Assembly (NCBI GenBank): GCA_964353555.1
Contig: CAYGWM010000003.1
Location: forward strand, 1 to 64,000
Source: PR03 sp964353555
GTDB taxonomy: Bacteria > Myxococcota_A > UBA9160 > PR03
Length of the DNA: 64,000 nt
Direction of reading: 5' to 3'
Shown here: one piece after another, positions 18,027-27,552 of the stretch
How the letters are laid out: each line of letters begins with the position of its first letter
Position numbering within the stretch: position 1 is the first letter of the stretch
Notes under the pieces: generated by a model
Told to the model about the DNA's origin: nothing
The model's database searches: none
The model's input: only the letters and a program-made list of their open reading frames with translations
Made by a program: the position numbers and the translations under genes

Positions 18027-19049
18027 CTACGGCGCCGGGGCGGCGGGGGGCGGAGTTGCGGAAGCGTCGGCCTTCTCGATGACTTCGCGGACGGTCACCT
18101 CGAAGGTCTGTTTGGCTTCGCCGCCGCGGCCGTCGCTGACGACGACTTCGATCGGGTGGATGCCTGCTTGCGCGAGGCTCGGCTTCCAGGTGATCTCGCC
18201 CAGCAGCGGGTCGACACTTGCGCCTTGCGGCGCCTTGCCCAGCCGGTAGCGCAGGTTGCGGTCGCCGTCGGGGTCGCTGGCTTCCACTGCGTAGTGGTAG
18301 ACGCCGTCGGCACCCATGCCGGAGGTGGGCTGCGACACGATCGACGGCGCGCTGTTGCCGAGTTCCAGATACCCGCTCTCGATGGGCGTACTCTCGTCGT
18401 CGCCGTCGCTGGCGGTGACACGCACGCTGAGACGATCGCCGCGCTTCAACTTGCTGGTGTCGAAGCGCTCGCGCTCGCCATCCTGCACGACTGCGCCGAC
18501 GCGCCATTCATAGTGGAAGTCGAGCGGATCGCCGTCGGGATCGCTGCCTTCCGCGACCGCCACCACGGTCACGCCGGGCTTGACGGCTTCGGTCGGCTCG
18601 AAGCGCACGCTTGCGACGCTCGGCTTCTGGTTGCCGATGCGCGCTTTCGCGGTGACGGGATCGCTCTCGGCGCGACCGTCGCTGGCGATCGCAGTGACGC
18701 TCAGTTCGGACCCCTTGCTGACGTTGGGCACCACGAGGGAACCGTCGCGCGCGCTGGCGATCCGGTTGCCGTCGATCCGCCACTCGAAGCGGATGTTGAC
18801 GGCGTCGCCATCCGGATCGCTGGCTTCGGCGCGCGCCTGCAGCAGCGCCCCCGGCTGCGGCCGGCTCGGCTGCAGCGTCACACCGGTCAGTTTCGGCGCC
18901 GCATTGGCGTCGGTCCTTGTTGCGGTTGCAGCGCCGGCCGGCGCATTCATCGACGCGCCCGTCGAGGCCGACTTTTCGTCGCTGCATCCGATCACGAGTC
19001 CTGCGCCCGCGATCGCGAGCGCGAACACCATCCCGCGCTGATTCGCCAT
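18027..19049 (-). CDS. Secreted lipoprotein with Ig/PKD-like repeats
   Basis: 340 residues. A signal peptide with lipobox VIGC puts the acylated Cys near residue 22. Three or four beta-sandwich repeats of about 85 residues follow. Each carries an Asp-Pro-Asp-Gly-Asp box (ASDPDGDAVNIRFEW, GSDPDGDPLDFHYEW, ASDPDGDRNLRYR) and VTASDG/VVVSDG ends, as in PKD, cadherin-like and other calcium-dependent Ig-like domains. The C-terminus is Ala/Pro-rich. It is the last gene after pilY1 and the small secreted protein, so it may be an envelope partner of the pilus tip proteins. No named family was recognised. Confidence 0.7.
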   Translation of the reverse strand: MANQRGMVFALAIAGAGLVIGCSDEKSASTGASMNAPAGAATATRTDANAAPKLTGVTLQPSRPQPGALLQARAEASDPDGDAVNIRFEWRIDGNRIASARDGSLVVPNVSKGSELSVTAIASDGRAESDPVTAKARIGNQKPSVASVRFEPTEAVKPGVTVVAVAEGSDPDGDPLDFHYEWRVGAVVQDGERERFDTSKLKRGDRLSVRVTASDGDDESTPIESGYLELGNSAPSIVSQPTSGMGADGVYHYAVEASDPDGDRNLRYRLGKAPQGASVDPLLGEITWKPSLAQAGIHPIEVVVSDGRGGEAKQTFEVTVREVIEKADASATPPPAAPAP

Positions 19050-19072
19050 GACTCCCCTCCTCCGCCGCGCGA

Positions 19073-19402
19073 TCAGCGCGGCATCGCGCCCGTGAGCTTC
19101 AAGATGTGAAGCATGGGATTCGGCGCCTCCGATTCACTGGCCTCGAACCACACCGCGGCGTCGTCCCTGCTGGCGCCCTGCTCGGTGGCGGGCAGCGCCC
19201 CGAAAGCGATCTTGTTGCCGTCCTTGTCCTCGAGCACGGTGCTTCTGCTGACGCGATAGGCCTTGCCGCCCATCGTGATGATGCTCCCATCGGACTTCGT
19301 CGATTCGATCACCGAGGTGCCCTGGTCGGCGCGTGCCGAGCCAGCGCCCGCGATGAAGCCGAACACGAGCGCGCCGGCGGTGAAACGGGTGAGTCGCTTC
19401 AT
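19073..19402 (-). CDS. Small secreted protein downstream of pilY1
   Basis: 109 residues. ATG at 19402 with GAGGAG upstream. Signal peptide of about 25 residues ending SARA. The mature part is beta-rich and polar (SIITMGGKAYRVSRSTVLEDKDGNKIAF and on). It stands directly after pilY1. In Pseudomonas the small PilY2 protein has the same position, but I see no clear sequence match, so that is only a positional comparison. Confidence 0.65.
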   Translation of the reverse strand: MKRLTRFTAGALVFGFIAGAGSARADQGTSVIESTKSDGSIITMGGKAYRVSRSTVLEDKDGNKIAFGALPATEQGASRDDAAVWFEASESEAPNPMLHILKLTGAMPR

Positions 19403-19485
19403 GGTGTGGTCTCCTCGGTGCGATCGGGGCGGGGACTCGTCGCCCCCGCCCGATCCGTTGTGCGATGCGCCGTCGGGCCGCCCGC

Positions 19486-22400
19486 CTAGTCGTTTCTCTC
19501 GCGCCAGTAGAGCTGCCCCAGCTTCGAGGGATCGATCGGCGGACCGGAGCTGTTCTCGATCTCGCCGTCCTGCTGCGTGATGATCACGCGCGTGCCGCTC
19601 GGGCTGACCGTGATGCGCGGGTCGGTCGGCATGCCCGCTCCGAGATCGAGGCGGCGCGAGTCGGCGTCGGTTCCGGTGAAGAAACCGTCGCCGCATTCGA
19701 CGCGGAACACGTACAGCGTCCCGGTACCTGCGTTCGAGCAGGTGTTGCCCGCTGCTGCCGGCGTGTAGGACGCCGCCAGCACCTGGTACGCGAACACATC
19801 GACGTTGGTGATGAATTTCTCGTTGTCTCTAGCCCGGAAGTAGTAGCCGGTGAAGCCGGTCTGCGACGCGCAGGTGCCGTCGCTGGTGGCGTTGTAGAGC
19901 GTCGACTCGGTCATCGCCGCCGGCGCCGTGCCGCGCGTCAGCGGATCGAGGTCCTGCACCGCGTAGAAGCGGTTGTTCTCGGCGGTCGTGCTGGTGTCGC
20001 CAGCGCGATTCAGGTTGTGCCGCTCGCCCGTCGCCAGGCTGAGCCAGAGCGTACCGTTCTTGTAGGTCGCGGCGGGCGGGAAGTAGATGCTCTTGTAGTA
20101 GTTCACCGCTCCGACCGTCACGCCGAGCGTGCTGGCGCTGGTGGCCTTGGCCTGGAAGAAGTTCGTGAACTCCCAGTTCGGCTGATCCACGCTGCCCGTC
20201 GAGTTGATCGGATCGGTGCCGTAGTTGTTGTGGACCGGGTCGTAGGACACGACCCACTTCCAGAGGTTGCCGCCGAGGTCGCCGACATAGATCACGTCGG
20301 CGAACTCGTCGCCGTCGAGATCGAGCACGGACGGCGTCGAGGGGATCGCGTATCGCATCTGGCTGGTCGCGTCGCTCGCCGCAGAGTTGAACTTCTTCTG
20401 CGCGAGGATCCCGCCCGTCTTCATGTCGATGATGAAGATCGAGCGACCCGCGGTGGCGTTGGTGTTGTAACTGATCGGGTCGTTGGGATCGCCGCTCGCG
20501 TCGTAGCCGCCCGTCACGACGGCAACCCAGCGCTCATAGGCGACGCCGGCGATCACGACTTTCACCTTCGTGAGGATCGGCTGGCCCCACGTCTCGCTCA
20601 CGTAGTTTGTGATCGAGGTCGGCGCGCCTTCCTTCGGGAACTCCCACATGTAGGTCGGATAGGCCCCGGCAGCCGGATTCGTGACGTCGAGCGCGTAGTA
20701 GGCCTTGCCGCCCTGGCGCAGACCGCCCGCTACCACCGTCTTCCACTCGCTGCCGTTGGAGGCCTTGGCCGCCGAGAGCTGCGTCGCGGTGCTGTGGATC
20801 CACACGTCGGCTGCGACCGGCGAACCGTCGACGTAGTAGAAGTCGCGTGCGCCGCCGTCGATCGGCAGGTTGCGGATGTTGCGGCGCACCGGCCACGGCA
20901 TGAACCCGAACCTCTCGACGCCCGTGCCCCGGTCGTAGCCCGGCCTCTGGCCGGCCGGCGGAGTCGAAATCCAGGTGCCGCCGTCGAAGGCATGCAGGAA
21001 GCCGTCGTTTGCGCCCGCGTAGATCGTCTTCTTGCGCGTGGCATTGGCCGTCGCAAACGCCGCATACGAGGTTTCCGGGATGAAGCCGCGCGGCTCACCG
21101 ACGACCAGCGGGTTCGAGTGGAAGATGTCGCCCAGCAGCCAGGGCCGCGGGACGCAGCTGTTGGTGACACCGGTTCCCATCTGGCAACCGCGCACGTTCT
21201 GGACGATCGCGTCCTTCAGCCCGATCACGGTCGTCGCGCCCGAAGGCGCGTAGGCCGGGATGCTCGCGAGCGTCAGGTCGTCGGTCGTGGTCGCCGGATC
21301 GCCGAGCGCGTTGACGCCGAGGGTCTGGTCGAAGGGCACGCGGATCTGCGTCGCGCCAGACGGCATCGTGGTATGGAGCACTCGCGAATTCGGCGCCGGA
21401 ATCAGGCTACCCGCGTCCCAGTACGCCGGCGCCGTCGCCGAGATCGGGCCCGCCTTGCACTCGCCGGGCGGCATCGGGCTCACCAGTGCGCAGTCCCCGT
21501 TCGAATCGAGGATGTCGCCATCCGCTGTGATCTTGAAGAGCTTCAGATGGCCTTCCCAGAACGGATTGTCGTTCTGGGGCAGGAACAGGCTCGTGTAGAT
21601 GTTGCCGCCGTCCGCATTTCGTGTCGCCGGCACGGTGGCCGCGGTGAAGGACTGCGCCTTCTTCACGATGTCGGTCACTGCATCGATGATCGCGGCGGAC
21701 AGCTCCTCGGCGCTGTTGCTGTGGAAGAACAGACCGTTGCCGGCCAGCGCGGTGCGCGACAGCAAGTCGTTCGCCTGCGGCGACGTCGTGAAGCCCACGG
21801 TGTAGACATCCACCACCTGCGTGCCTGGCCTGTCGGGGCGGAAGTCGGTCTTCTGCATGAACTTCGCGACGTCGTCGAGATACAGTGCGCACTCGTAGGA
21901 GGCCGGATCCACGCAGTCGGCGCCCTGGATCTCGGTCTCGCCGTCGTTGTTGTAGTTGCCGATCAGGCCCGTGAAGCTCGAAAAGCCCTGGGCCGTGTTG
22001 TCGCTGCCGTTCGAAACGTCGAAGTCGTCCTTGGTCGGCTCGCCGTCCGTGATCAACAGGATGAAGCTCTTCTGACAGTCGTACTGGAGGGGATCCGCCG
22101 GAATCTTCGAGGCAGTCGACGTGGCCGAGCCGTAGTTCCCGTTCGGGTTCGTCCGGTAGACATAGCCGGGGAACGTGGCGCCGTTCACACCCTTCGGCCG
22201 CTTGGTCGCGTCACGGCTCATGAAGTACGTGTAGACCTGGAACAGTGTCTCTGCGAGCGGCGTATAGGATTCGCCTTCCAGCTGGTTGATCGCCGGCGTG
22301 AGGTGCTTCCCATGGGTGGTGGTGAGCATGCTTCCGTCGGGCTGCTCGAGCGCGTAGGCCGGCGTGTTGTAGTCGTTGACCGGCACGCGCACATAGCCAC

Positions 22401-22989
22401 CGTTGGGATCGTCCGAAGTGCCGGGGAGCCGGAACTCGGCGAGACCGAAGCGCACGGCGCGCGCCGCATTGATGTTGCAGATCACCTCGCGCAGCACGTC
22501 CTTGGAGGCCGAGTTGCGGGAGCGGCGGTACTTGGAGTAGGTCGTGTAGCCCTGCGCCTGCAGGCATGCGCTGTAGCTGCCGTTGCCGGTCGCGTTGATC
22601 TCGGTGAGCCGCGCGTCGCCGTTCGGCAGCGACCAGATCCAGTTGAGGTAACGCTGGTCCCAGATCGTGTCGTGACCGGCCGCCGTCACCGAGGCGTCCG
22701 AATAGATCCTGCGGGTCTTGCCGCACTTCGTGATGTCCTTGTAGGCGTTATTGAAGACTTCGTCCCCCGTGAAGCCCGTGCAGCCATAGGTCGTGGCGGG
22801 GTTGAAGTCCGGATGCCAGACCATGTTGTTCATCGAGCCCGAGTTGTCGATGATGATCATCACGTTCGGCGGCACGTCCGTCGTGAAGAGCGCGGTGTCG
22901 TCCAAGGCGTGCGCCGCTTGCGTAGGCACCAGCATGGCGGCAACCAGCGCGGCTGCGGCGACGAACCGTCGTGCTTGAATCGTCATCAT
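19486..22989 (-). CDS. pilY1: Type IV pilus tip adhesin PilY1
   Basis: About 1167 residues, close to the 1161 of Pseudomonas PilY1. Start taken at 22989 because AGGAG stands six bases upstream (ATGs at 22995 and 22986 are alternatives). Signal peptide ends near AAHA. A von Willebrand A-like region carries the MIDAS motif DNSGSMN near residue 50 and FILLITDGEP. The C-terminal half is the PilY1 beta-propeller (YAGANDGFLHAFDGG, a calcium loop DLDGDEFAD near residue 888, and GNLWKW). PilY1 caps the pilus with the minor pilins, primes assembly and mediates adhesion and surface sensing. Confidence 0.95.
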   Translation of the reverse strand: MMTIQARRFVAAAALVAAMLVPTQAAHALDDTALFTTDVPPNVMIIIDNSGSMNNMVWHPDFNPATTYGCTGFTGDEVFNNAYKDITKCGKTRRIYSDASVTAAGHDTIWDQRYLNWIWSLPNGDARLTEINATGNGSYSACLQAQGYTTYSKYRRSRNSASKDVLREVICNINAARAVRFGLAEFRLPGTSDDPNGGYVRVPVNDYNTPAYALEQPDGSMLTTTHGKHLTPAINQLEGESYTPLAETLFQVYTYFMSRDATKRPKGVNGATFPGYVYRTNPNGNYGSATSTASKIPADPLQYDCQKSFILLITDGEPTKDDFDVSNGSDNTAQGFSSFTGLIGNYNNDGETEIQGADCVDPASYECALYLDDVAKFMQKTDFRPDRPGTQVVDVYTVGFTTSPQANDLLSRTALAGNGLFFHSNSAEELSAAIIDAVTDIVKKAQSFTAATVPATRNADGGNIYTSLFLPQNDNPFWEGHLKLFKITADGDILDSNGDCALVSPMPPGECKAGPISATAPAYWDAGSLIPAPNSRVLHTTMPSGATQIRVPFDQTLGVNALGDPATTTDDLTLASIPAYAPSGATTVIGLKDAIVQNVRGCQMGTGVTNSCVPRPWLLGDIFHSNPLVVGEPRGFIPETSYAAFATANATRKKTIYAGANDGFLHAFDGGTWISTPPAGQRPGYDRGTGVERFGFMPWPVRRNIRNLPIDGGARDFYYVDGSPVAADVWIHSTATQLSAAKASNGSEWKTVVAGGLRQGGKAYYALDVTNPAAGAYPTYMWEFPKEGAPTSITNYVSETWGQPILTKVKVVIAGVAYERWVAVVTGGYDASGDPNDPISYNTNATAGRSIFIIDMKTGGILAQKKFNSAASDATSQMRYAIPSTPSVLDLDGDEFADVIYVGDLGGNLWKWVVSYDPVHNNYGTDPINSTGSVDQPNWEFTNFFQAKATSASTLGVTVGAVNYYKSIYFPPAATYKNGTLWLSLATGERHNLNRAGDTSTTAENNRFYAVQDLDPLTRGTAPAAMTESTLYNATSDGTCASQTGFTGYYFRARDNEKFITNVDVFAYQVLAASYTPAAAGNTCSNAGTGTLYVFRVECGDGFFTGTDADSRRLDLGAGMPTDPRITVSPSGTRVIITQQDGEIENSSGPPIDPSKLGQLYWRERND

Positions 22990-23037
22990 CTTCATCTCCT
23001 GGACCCCTCCGGAGTGACATCTGCGAGCGAGCCGGAC

Positions 23038-23559
23038 CTAGTAGCCACCCGGAATCTGATTGGTCGTGACGGCTTCGATGTGCGAGACCGCCCCATCGGC
23101 CGTCTGCCCTGCGACGCGGATCTGCACCAGCGCGAACTTGTTCCAGTTCGCGCCCGTTCCCTGCCGCATGTTGGAACCGCCGGCGCCCGCGACCGTGGAC
23201 GTCCGGTTCAGCGACTTGATCGGGTCGTCGGCCACCGCAGCGCCGTCATAGGCCCTCGGATCGCCGTAGTACTGGGGCTGGCCGTACGGATACGTGTACG
23301 AGTCGCCGATCAGCACCGGCGCCGCGGCGGTCGCAAAGGGCACGCTATCCGTCGGTGAGAACACGTTCTGGCGGATCAGATCCTTGGCCGCGGAGACGCC
23401 GGCCTCGGCGGCGTAGAACGCTTCGCTCGATCGGTTCTGGAAGCCGGCGACCTGCTGGTCGCGCATCACCGTGTCGAGCGCCGAGAGCCCGATGGCGCCG
23501 AGCAGCAGCATCACCATCACGGTGATGATCAGGGCCGATCCCGATTCGCGACGACGCAT
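23038..23559 (-). CDS. pilX: Minor pilin PilX
   Basis: 173 residues from ATG at 23559, with GAGGAG 8 bases upstream inside the end of pilW. Another ATG 15 bases earlier is possible. The N-terminus RRRESGSALIITVMVMLLLGAIGLSAL is PilX-like: a Gly/Ser-Ala-Leu-Ile prepilin site and a long hydrophobic helix, without the usual Glu5 of major pilins. Then ... QQVAGFQNRSSEAFYAAEAGV, a conserved PilX element. The C-terminal part is a globular minor-pilin domain. It works with FimT, PilV, PilW and PilY1 to start pilus assembly. Confidence 0.85.
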   Translation of the reverse strand: MRRRESGSALIITVMVMLLLGAIGLSALDTVMRDQQVAGFQNRSSEAFYAAEAGVSAAKDLIRQNVFSPTDSVPFATAAAPVLIGDSYTYPYGQPQYYGDPRAYDGAAVADDPIKSLNRTSTVAGAGGSNMRQGTGANWNKFALVQIRVAGQTADGAVSHIEAVTTNQIPGGY

Positions 23560-23570
23560 GCTGTGGCTCC

Positions 23571-24551
23571 TCATAGTACGTTGGGCTGAGCGCCCCGATA
23601 GCCGACGTTCCGCTGGCGGACGGTCGAGGTGAAGACACGGCGGCGGAAGCCGTCGTTGCCACCGACCGCGCCGCGGTTCTCGGTGGCTTGCACGAATCCG
23701 TCCGTGTACGTGGGATCCGTGTTGCGCGAGCGCACCACGACGTTGAAGCGGATCTCGCGCAGCTTGGAATGATCGGTGCCGCGCGACAGATAGTTCGGGG
23801 ATCCGGCGTCGCCCGGGTATTCGTTCGCCGCCGTGACCTTGCCGTCGGCGTTGGCGTCGATGAAATACGCGAATTGGAGATCGTCGACATCGGTGGCGAG
23901 CGTGACGCCGTTGCGCAGCAGATTGCCGTCGACATCCACCGAGTAGACGATCGCCGGAACCACCGCGAGCGTTCCGGTGTTCGCCGCCAGGTGCGTGTCG
24001 AATGCGACTCGCACGTGCGTCCCATCTGGAACGCTTTCGACGATTCCGCACGCGGTGCCGCGGCTGGGATTCGCGGGGTCGAAGACGATGGCGCCGCCGC
24101 CATTGCGGAAGTCGGAATCAGGCGTTCCGTTGGCGTTGTTGTCGAAGTACGCCTGTCCATCGAGCGTGACCATGTTCACGACCAGGGATTGCGTGCTGTC
24201 GGCGGCCGCGTAGCCCGAAGCGATCGTCGCATAGAGCCCCGCACTCGACTGGCCGGCCGGCTCGATCGGCTCAGAGTCGGTGACGTAGAGCGTGTCGGCC
24301 TTGTTGGTGTTGTCGATCCCGCAGGCCGCGGTGCCTTCCGGCAGCATGAAGCTGGTGGCGCGCAGGTCGCGTTCGAGCAGGTACGAGATCGCGCGCAGGT
24401 TCTGCTGCGCCTCGGTGGTCTCGTCGACCACCGTGTAGGCGTGATTCTGCACGACGAAGGTCTGCATCGCGCCCGCGACGACGACCCCGAGGATCCCCAC
24501 CGCGACCATCATCTCCACCAGCGTGAAGCCGCTCTTTCTGTGCAGCGTCAT
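23571..24551 (-). CDS. pilW: Minor pilin PilW
   Basis: 326 residues. Prepilin leader MTLHRKSG cut before FTLVEMMVAVGILGVVVAGAM, with Glu at mature position 5. The PilW signature AQQNLRAISYLLERDLR follows the helix. The rest is a globular domain with an Asp-rich loop (DNNANGTPDSDF) and another (DANADGKV) that may bind calcium. Order fimT-pilV-pilW-pilX-pilY1 is the classic minor-pilin operon. Confidence 0.92.
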   Translation of the reverse strand: MTLHRKSGFTLVEMMVAVGILGVVVAGAMQTFVVQNHAYTVVDETTEAQQNLRAISYLLERDLRATSFMLPEGTAACGIDNTNKADTLYVTDSEPIEPAGQSSAGLYATIASGYAAADSTQSLVVNMVTLDGQAYFDNNANGTPDSDFRNGGGAIVFDPANPSRGTACGIVESVPDGTHVRVAFDTHLAANTGTLAVVPAIVYSVDVDGNLLRNGVTLATDVDDLQFAYFIDANADGKVTAANEYPGDAGSPNYLSRGTDHSKLREIRFNVVVRSRNTDPTYTDGFVQATENRGAVGGNDGFRRRVFTSTVRQRNVGYRGAQPNVL

Positions 24552-24554
24552 GGC

Positions 24555-25058
24555 TCAGCTCCGCGCGTCGTTGTGACGCATGGTGGTGATCGTGTAAGAG
24601 CGATTCGGCCGGTTCGGCTCGCTCCACGTGACGCGCACGTCGATCGTCTTCAAGAAGGCGCTGACGTTGACGATGCGCCACGACACCCGGTAGTTCTGCT
24701 CGACCACTGCGACGCCTGGTGTCTGCACCGAGCCGACCCGCAGGTTGGTGGTCGGCGCCACGGTGGCTGACCAACCGCCCGTCGCGCCGAGCCCCGCATC
24801 CGCCCAGTCCATGCGCTGGAACGCTTCGATCTGCGACTGCGCGACCTCGGCTGCATCGGTCATGTGGCGGCCCGAGCGTCCGCCGCGCATCGCATAGAGC
24901 TGCGCAGCCGAAACCGCGAGCAGACCCGTCGCGAGGATCCCCATCGCGACGACGACCTCGATCAGCGTGAAGCCACCGCTGCGCTCGCGAGCCCGAAGCA
25001 GAGGCCTCTTGAATCGGAGGGCCAGGCGCTGCGCGCCATGCCGAATCATTTTGTCCAT
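24555..25058 (-). CDS. pilV: Minor pilin PilV with repeat-derived leader
   Basis: 167 residues from ATG at 25058 (GGAG eight bases upstream), or ATG at 25049, which overlaps the fimT stop. The prepilin cleavage site is SGG|FTLIEVVVAMGILATGLLAV, with Glu5. PilV-typical features are VAQSQIEAFQRMDW and a C-terminal YRVSWRIVNV strand region. The leader before the cleavage site is unusually long, about 29 residues against the common 6-12, and very basic (IRHGAQRLALRFKRPLLRARE). Its coding DNA (about 25013-25049) is 31/36 identical to the 36-bp repeat unit in hflK. So the extra leader appears to come from a repeat insertion. Confidence 0.87.
   Translation of the reverse strand: MDKMIRHGAQRLALRFKRPLLRARERSGGFTLIEVVVAMGILATGLLAVSAAQLYAMRGGRSGRHMTDAAEVAQSQIEAFQRMDWADAGLGATGGWSATVAPTTNLRVGSVQTPGVAVVEQNYRVSWRIVNVSAFLKTIDVRVTWSEPNRPNRSYTITTMRHNDARS
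25013..25049 (-). repeat. Single copy of 36-bp REP-like repeat at pilV start
   Basis: On the plus strand the core CGGAGGGCCAGGCGCTGCGCGCC matches the hflK array exactly. Aligned over 36 positions to the hflK unit it has five differences. Here it encodes GAQRLALRF in the pilV leader, a reading frame that hflK does not use. Confidence 0.75.
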
Positions 25059-25750
25059 TGGCCCGCTCCCGATTCGAACGCGTGCACGCGCACGGCGCCG
25101 AGCGACGACATCACGATTGCGTAGTCGCGCCGGCCGTTGGTGAGGTAGATTGCGCCGCCGGCCGTTCCAACCGGATCGACGTTGCAAGCCGTGTCGAAGC
25201 CGACCGGCAAGCCGTTGCCGCGGAACATCACCCAGGTGATGGGCGCCCCCGCTGCGGTCTGGAAGCTCGAACCGCTGCTGTGGTCGGCGAGCCCGGTGTC
25301 GTCCGCTGGCGCTGCGCCGCCCGACACCGCGGAGCCCCACGCGATGTCCCGTTGCGCGGCGACCGTCGTGCGGAGCTCGCCAGCGTCGATCCGGCAATTC
25401 GACGCGCCTGCCGCGTCGTCGCGCAGGATGAGGATCGGAAACGGACCGCCCGTGGTCGGATCCGCGCCGAGTGCGGTGCCGGCCGGGTCGGTTGCAGCCG
25501 GATCGCCGGCCGCCGCGGCCGAGAAGAACACGATGTGCGGCAAACCACTTCGAATCGCGTCGGTGCGCGCCAAGCGCAACGCATCCGCGACGGAGCGCGC
25601 TGCCGCCTTCGCGCGAATGTTCAGGAAGAACCCGCTCACAATGGGCGAGGCGACGGTGGCGAAGATTCCGATCAACACCACGACGATCATCACCTCGATG
25701 AGCGTGAAGCCCGCCCTGCCGCTGCGTTCTGTCCGGAATCGATTTCGCAT
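25046..25750 (-). CDS. fimT: FimT/GspH-type minor pseudopilin
   Basis: About 234 residues from ATG at 25750. The frame extends further upstream, but without pilin features. Leader MRNRFRTERSGRAG is cut before FTLIEVMIVVVLIGIFATVASP. The GspH/FimT signature helix AKAAARSVADALRLARTDAIRSG follows, then a beta domain ending in VRVHAFES. FimT-like pilins belong to the tip complex and, in some bacteria, bind DNA during uptake. First of the minor-pilin genes, about 60 bases after the histidine kinase. Confidence 0.85.
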   Translation of the reverse strand: MRNRFRTERSGRAGFTLIEVMIVVVLIGIFATVASPIVSGFFLNIRAKAAARSVADALRLARTDAIRSGLPHIVFFSAAAAGDPAATDPAGTALGADPTTGGPFPILILRDDAAGASNCRIDAGELRTTVAAQRDIAWGSAVSGGAAPADDTGLADHSSGSSFQTAAGAPITWVMFRGNGLPVGFDTACNVDPVGTAGGAIYLTNGRRDYAIVMSSLGAVRVHAFESGAGQWTK

Positions 25751-25808
25751 TGCGACTGGCTCATGGAGCAAGCCCCGTGCCACGCGGACGCCCGATTCCA
25801 ACTCGCTG

Positions 25809-27526
25809 TCACACATCGGTTTTTCCCTGTGTTGCCGGTTCGCCGGCAGCGCGTTCGCCCCGCATCTCTTTGCGCACTGCGAAGCCTTTTGCGGAGCTGC
25901 CTGCCACCGTCAGCCGAAGGCAGAAGGCGGTGCGGAAGCCCGTCGGCGGCTCGACCAGCTCGAGCGCACCCGACAGCTCTTCGGCCAGACGCAGCGAGTT
26001 CGCGAGCCCGAGCCCGGTCCCTTCGCCTGCCGGCTTGGTCGTGAAGAACGGATCGAAGAGGCGGTCCGCGTCTTCCGGGGNNNNNNNNNNNNNNNNNNNN
26101 NNNNNNNNNNNNNNNNNNNNNNNNNNNNNNNNNNNNNNNNNNNNNNNNNNNNNNNNNNNNNNNNNNNNNNNNNNNNNNNNCCTGCCGGCTTGGTCGTGAA
26201 GAACGGATCGAAGAGGCGGTCCGCGTCTTCCGGGGTGATCCCCGAGCCCTGATCCGCCACCACGCACTCGACGGCGTCAGCCGTGCCCCGCGACGCTGTC
26301 TCCTTGCACGACTCGCCACGACGCACCGCGCGGTGCGCGCCGCGCACCAGAACCTGCACAGCACCCGCCCCGGGCTCGCAGCTCGTGACGGCGTCGGCCG
26401 CGTTCAGCAACAGATTCAGCAGAATCTGCGCAACGGCGCCCGGATCGCCGCTCGCCGTCGGCGAAGCTGTTGCGCGCACCACGGCGAAGTCCACCGACGC
26501 GTAGCGCCGCTGCGCGCGTACCAGCCCGATGGTTTCCTCGGCGAGCGCCGCGACGTCGATCGGCACGCATTCCATCCGCGGCGGACGCGAGAACTCGAGA
26601 AGCTGGCGCAGGATGCGCCGCACGCGCTCACCCTGCTGCGCCGCGCGTGCGAGATGACCCCGCGTGTCGTCGCCCATCTGCGTGTCGCGCTCGGCGACAC
26701 CGAGAAACGCGAGCATCGCCGCGAGCGGATTGCCGACTTCGTGGGCAACGCCAGCCGCGAGACGACCCACTGCTGCGAGGCGCTGGGCGCGGTCGAGACC
26801 GCCGCGCGCGAGACGCAGTTCGGCGTTGACGTCGCGCAACTCGGCAACCGCCTTCTCGAGCGCGGAGGTGCGGCGCTGCAGCGCCTCGCTCATCACGTTG
26901 AACGCGGCGGCCACCTCGGCCGCCTCGCGCGGCCCCTCGACGGGCAGCCGCAGCTCGAAGCCGCCCTCCCCCAACGCGCGCGCCGCGGCGGCGAGGCGCT
27001 CGAGCGGCGCGACCACGCGGCGGCGGAGCAACGATGCGCCGAACGCGGTGAACACGACGACGTCGAGCGCGAGCAGTGCCGCGACCAGCGCGAGCGGCGC
27101 GGCGCGCAGCCGCAGCGACGCCGCACTCGGAAGCCGCGCCACGACCACGTCGCCGCCGGGCACCGGCGTTGCGAAGCGGATCGCCTCCCACGGTGCGCCC
27201 GGTTGCACCAGCGACGCACCGCTTTCGCGCGCGTCGGCGGCGAGTCGCTCCGTCGTCGGGTCGATCCGTTCGCGCGCGGCACCAATGGATTCAGCGCCGC
27301 CGTTCGTGCCGACCCGCCACCAAGCGGTGCCAGGCATCAGCGCGCGGTCCTGCTCGGGCAATGCCCGCGCTTCCGCGAGCAGCGCACGTCCCAGCAGATC
27401 GCGCAGCCGCGCCTCGTTGTGCTGCAGCAACAGGTACGCGAGCACGATGGTGGCCGCGAGCATCACGAGCCCGAGGCTCGTCACCACTTCGGCGAGCAGC
27501 CCGCTTCGCACGGTGGACGCTGACAC
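25809..27526 (-). CDS. Membrane histidine kinase (second pil kinase), split by gap
   Basis: GTG start at 27526. Two membrane helices (about 12-33 and 145-168) enclose a short periplasmic sensor. A HAMP-like linker (RRRVVAPLERLAAAARALGEG), HisKA with phosphoacceptor His in GVAHEVGNPLAAM, and HATPase with NLLLNAADAV, VADQGSGI and DPFFTTKPAGEGTGLGLA complete it. The N run at 26081-26180 is flanked by identical 55-bp sequences. Removing one copy plus the Ns restores a single frame that ends at 25809. Without that it falsely shifts frame. The collapsed protein is about 520 residues. It lies between pilR and fimT on one strand with no receiver of its own. Targets could be PilR or the orphan NtrC at 16580. 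Confidence 0.85.
26026..26235. other. Assembly gap with duplicated 55-bp flanks
   Basis: 100 N (26081-26180) with identical 55-bp ends (26026-26080 and 26181-26235). This looks like two contigs overlapping by one 55-mer that a scaffolder joined with a fixed gap. No sequence is probably missing. Confidence 0.9.
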
Positions 27527-27552
27527 GACGGCGCGTTCCCGCTACTCGCCCG

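Noticed and set aside
19465..23358. 1297-codon plus-strand open frame
   Set aside because: It is antisense to pilY1 and its neighbours, with an arginine/valine-rich translation lacking domains. Long antisense frames are common at this GC content.
25910..26234. Alternative C-terminus of the second pil kinase read straight through the Ns
   Set aside because: It follows the shifted frame created by the 155-base artefact. The collapsed frame gives the expected GTGLGLA box and ends at 25809.
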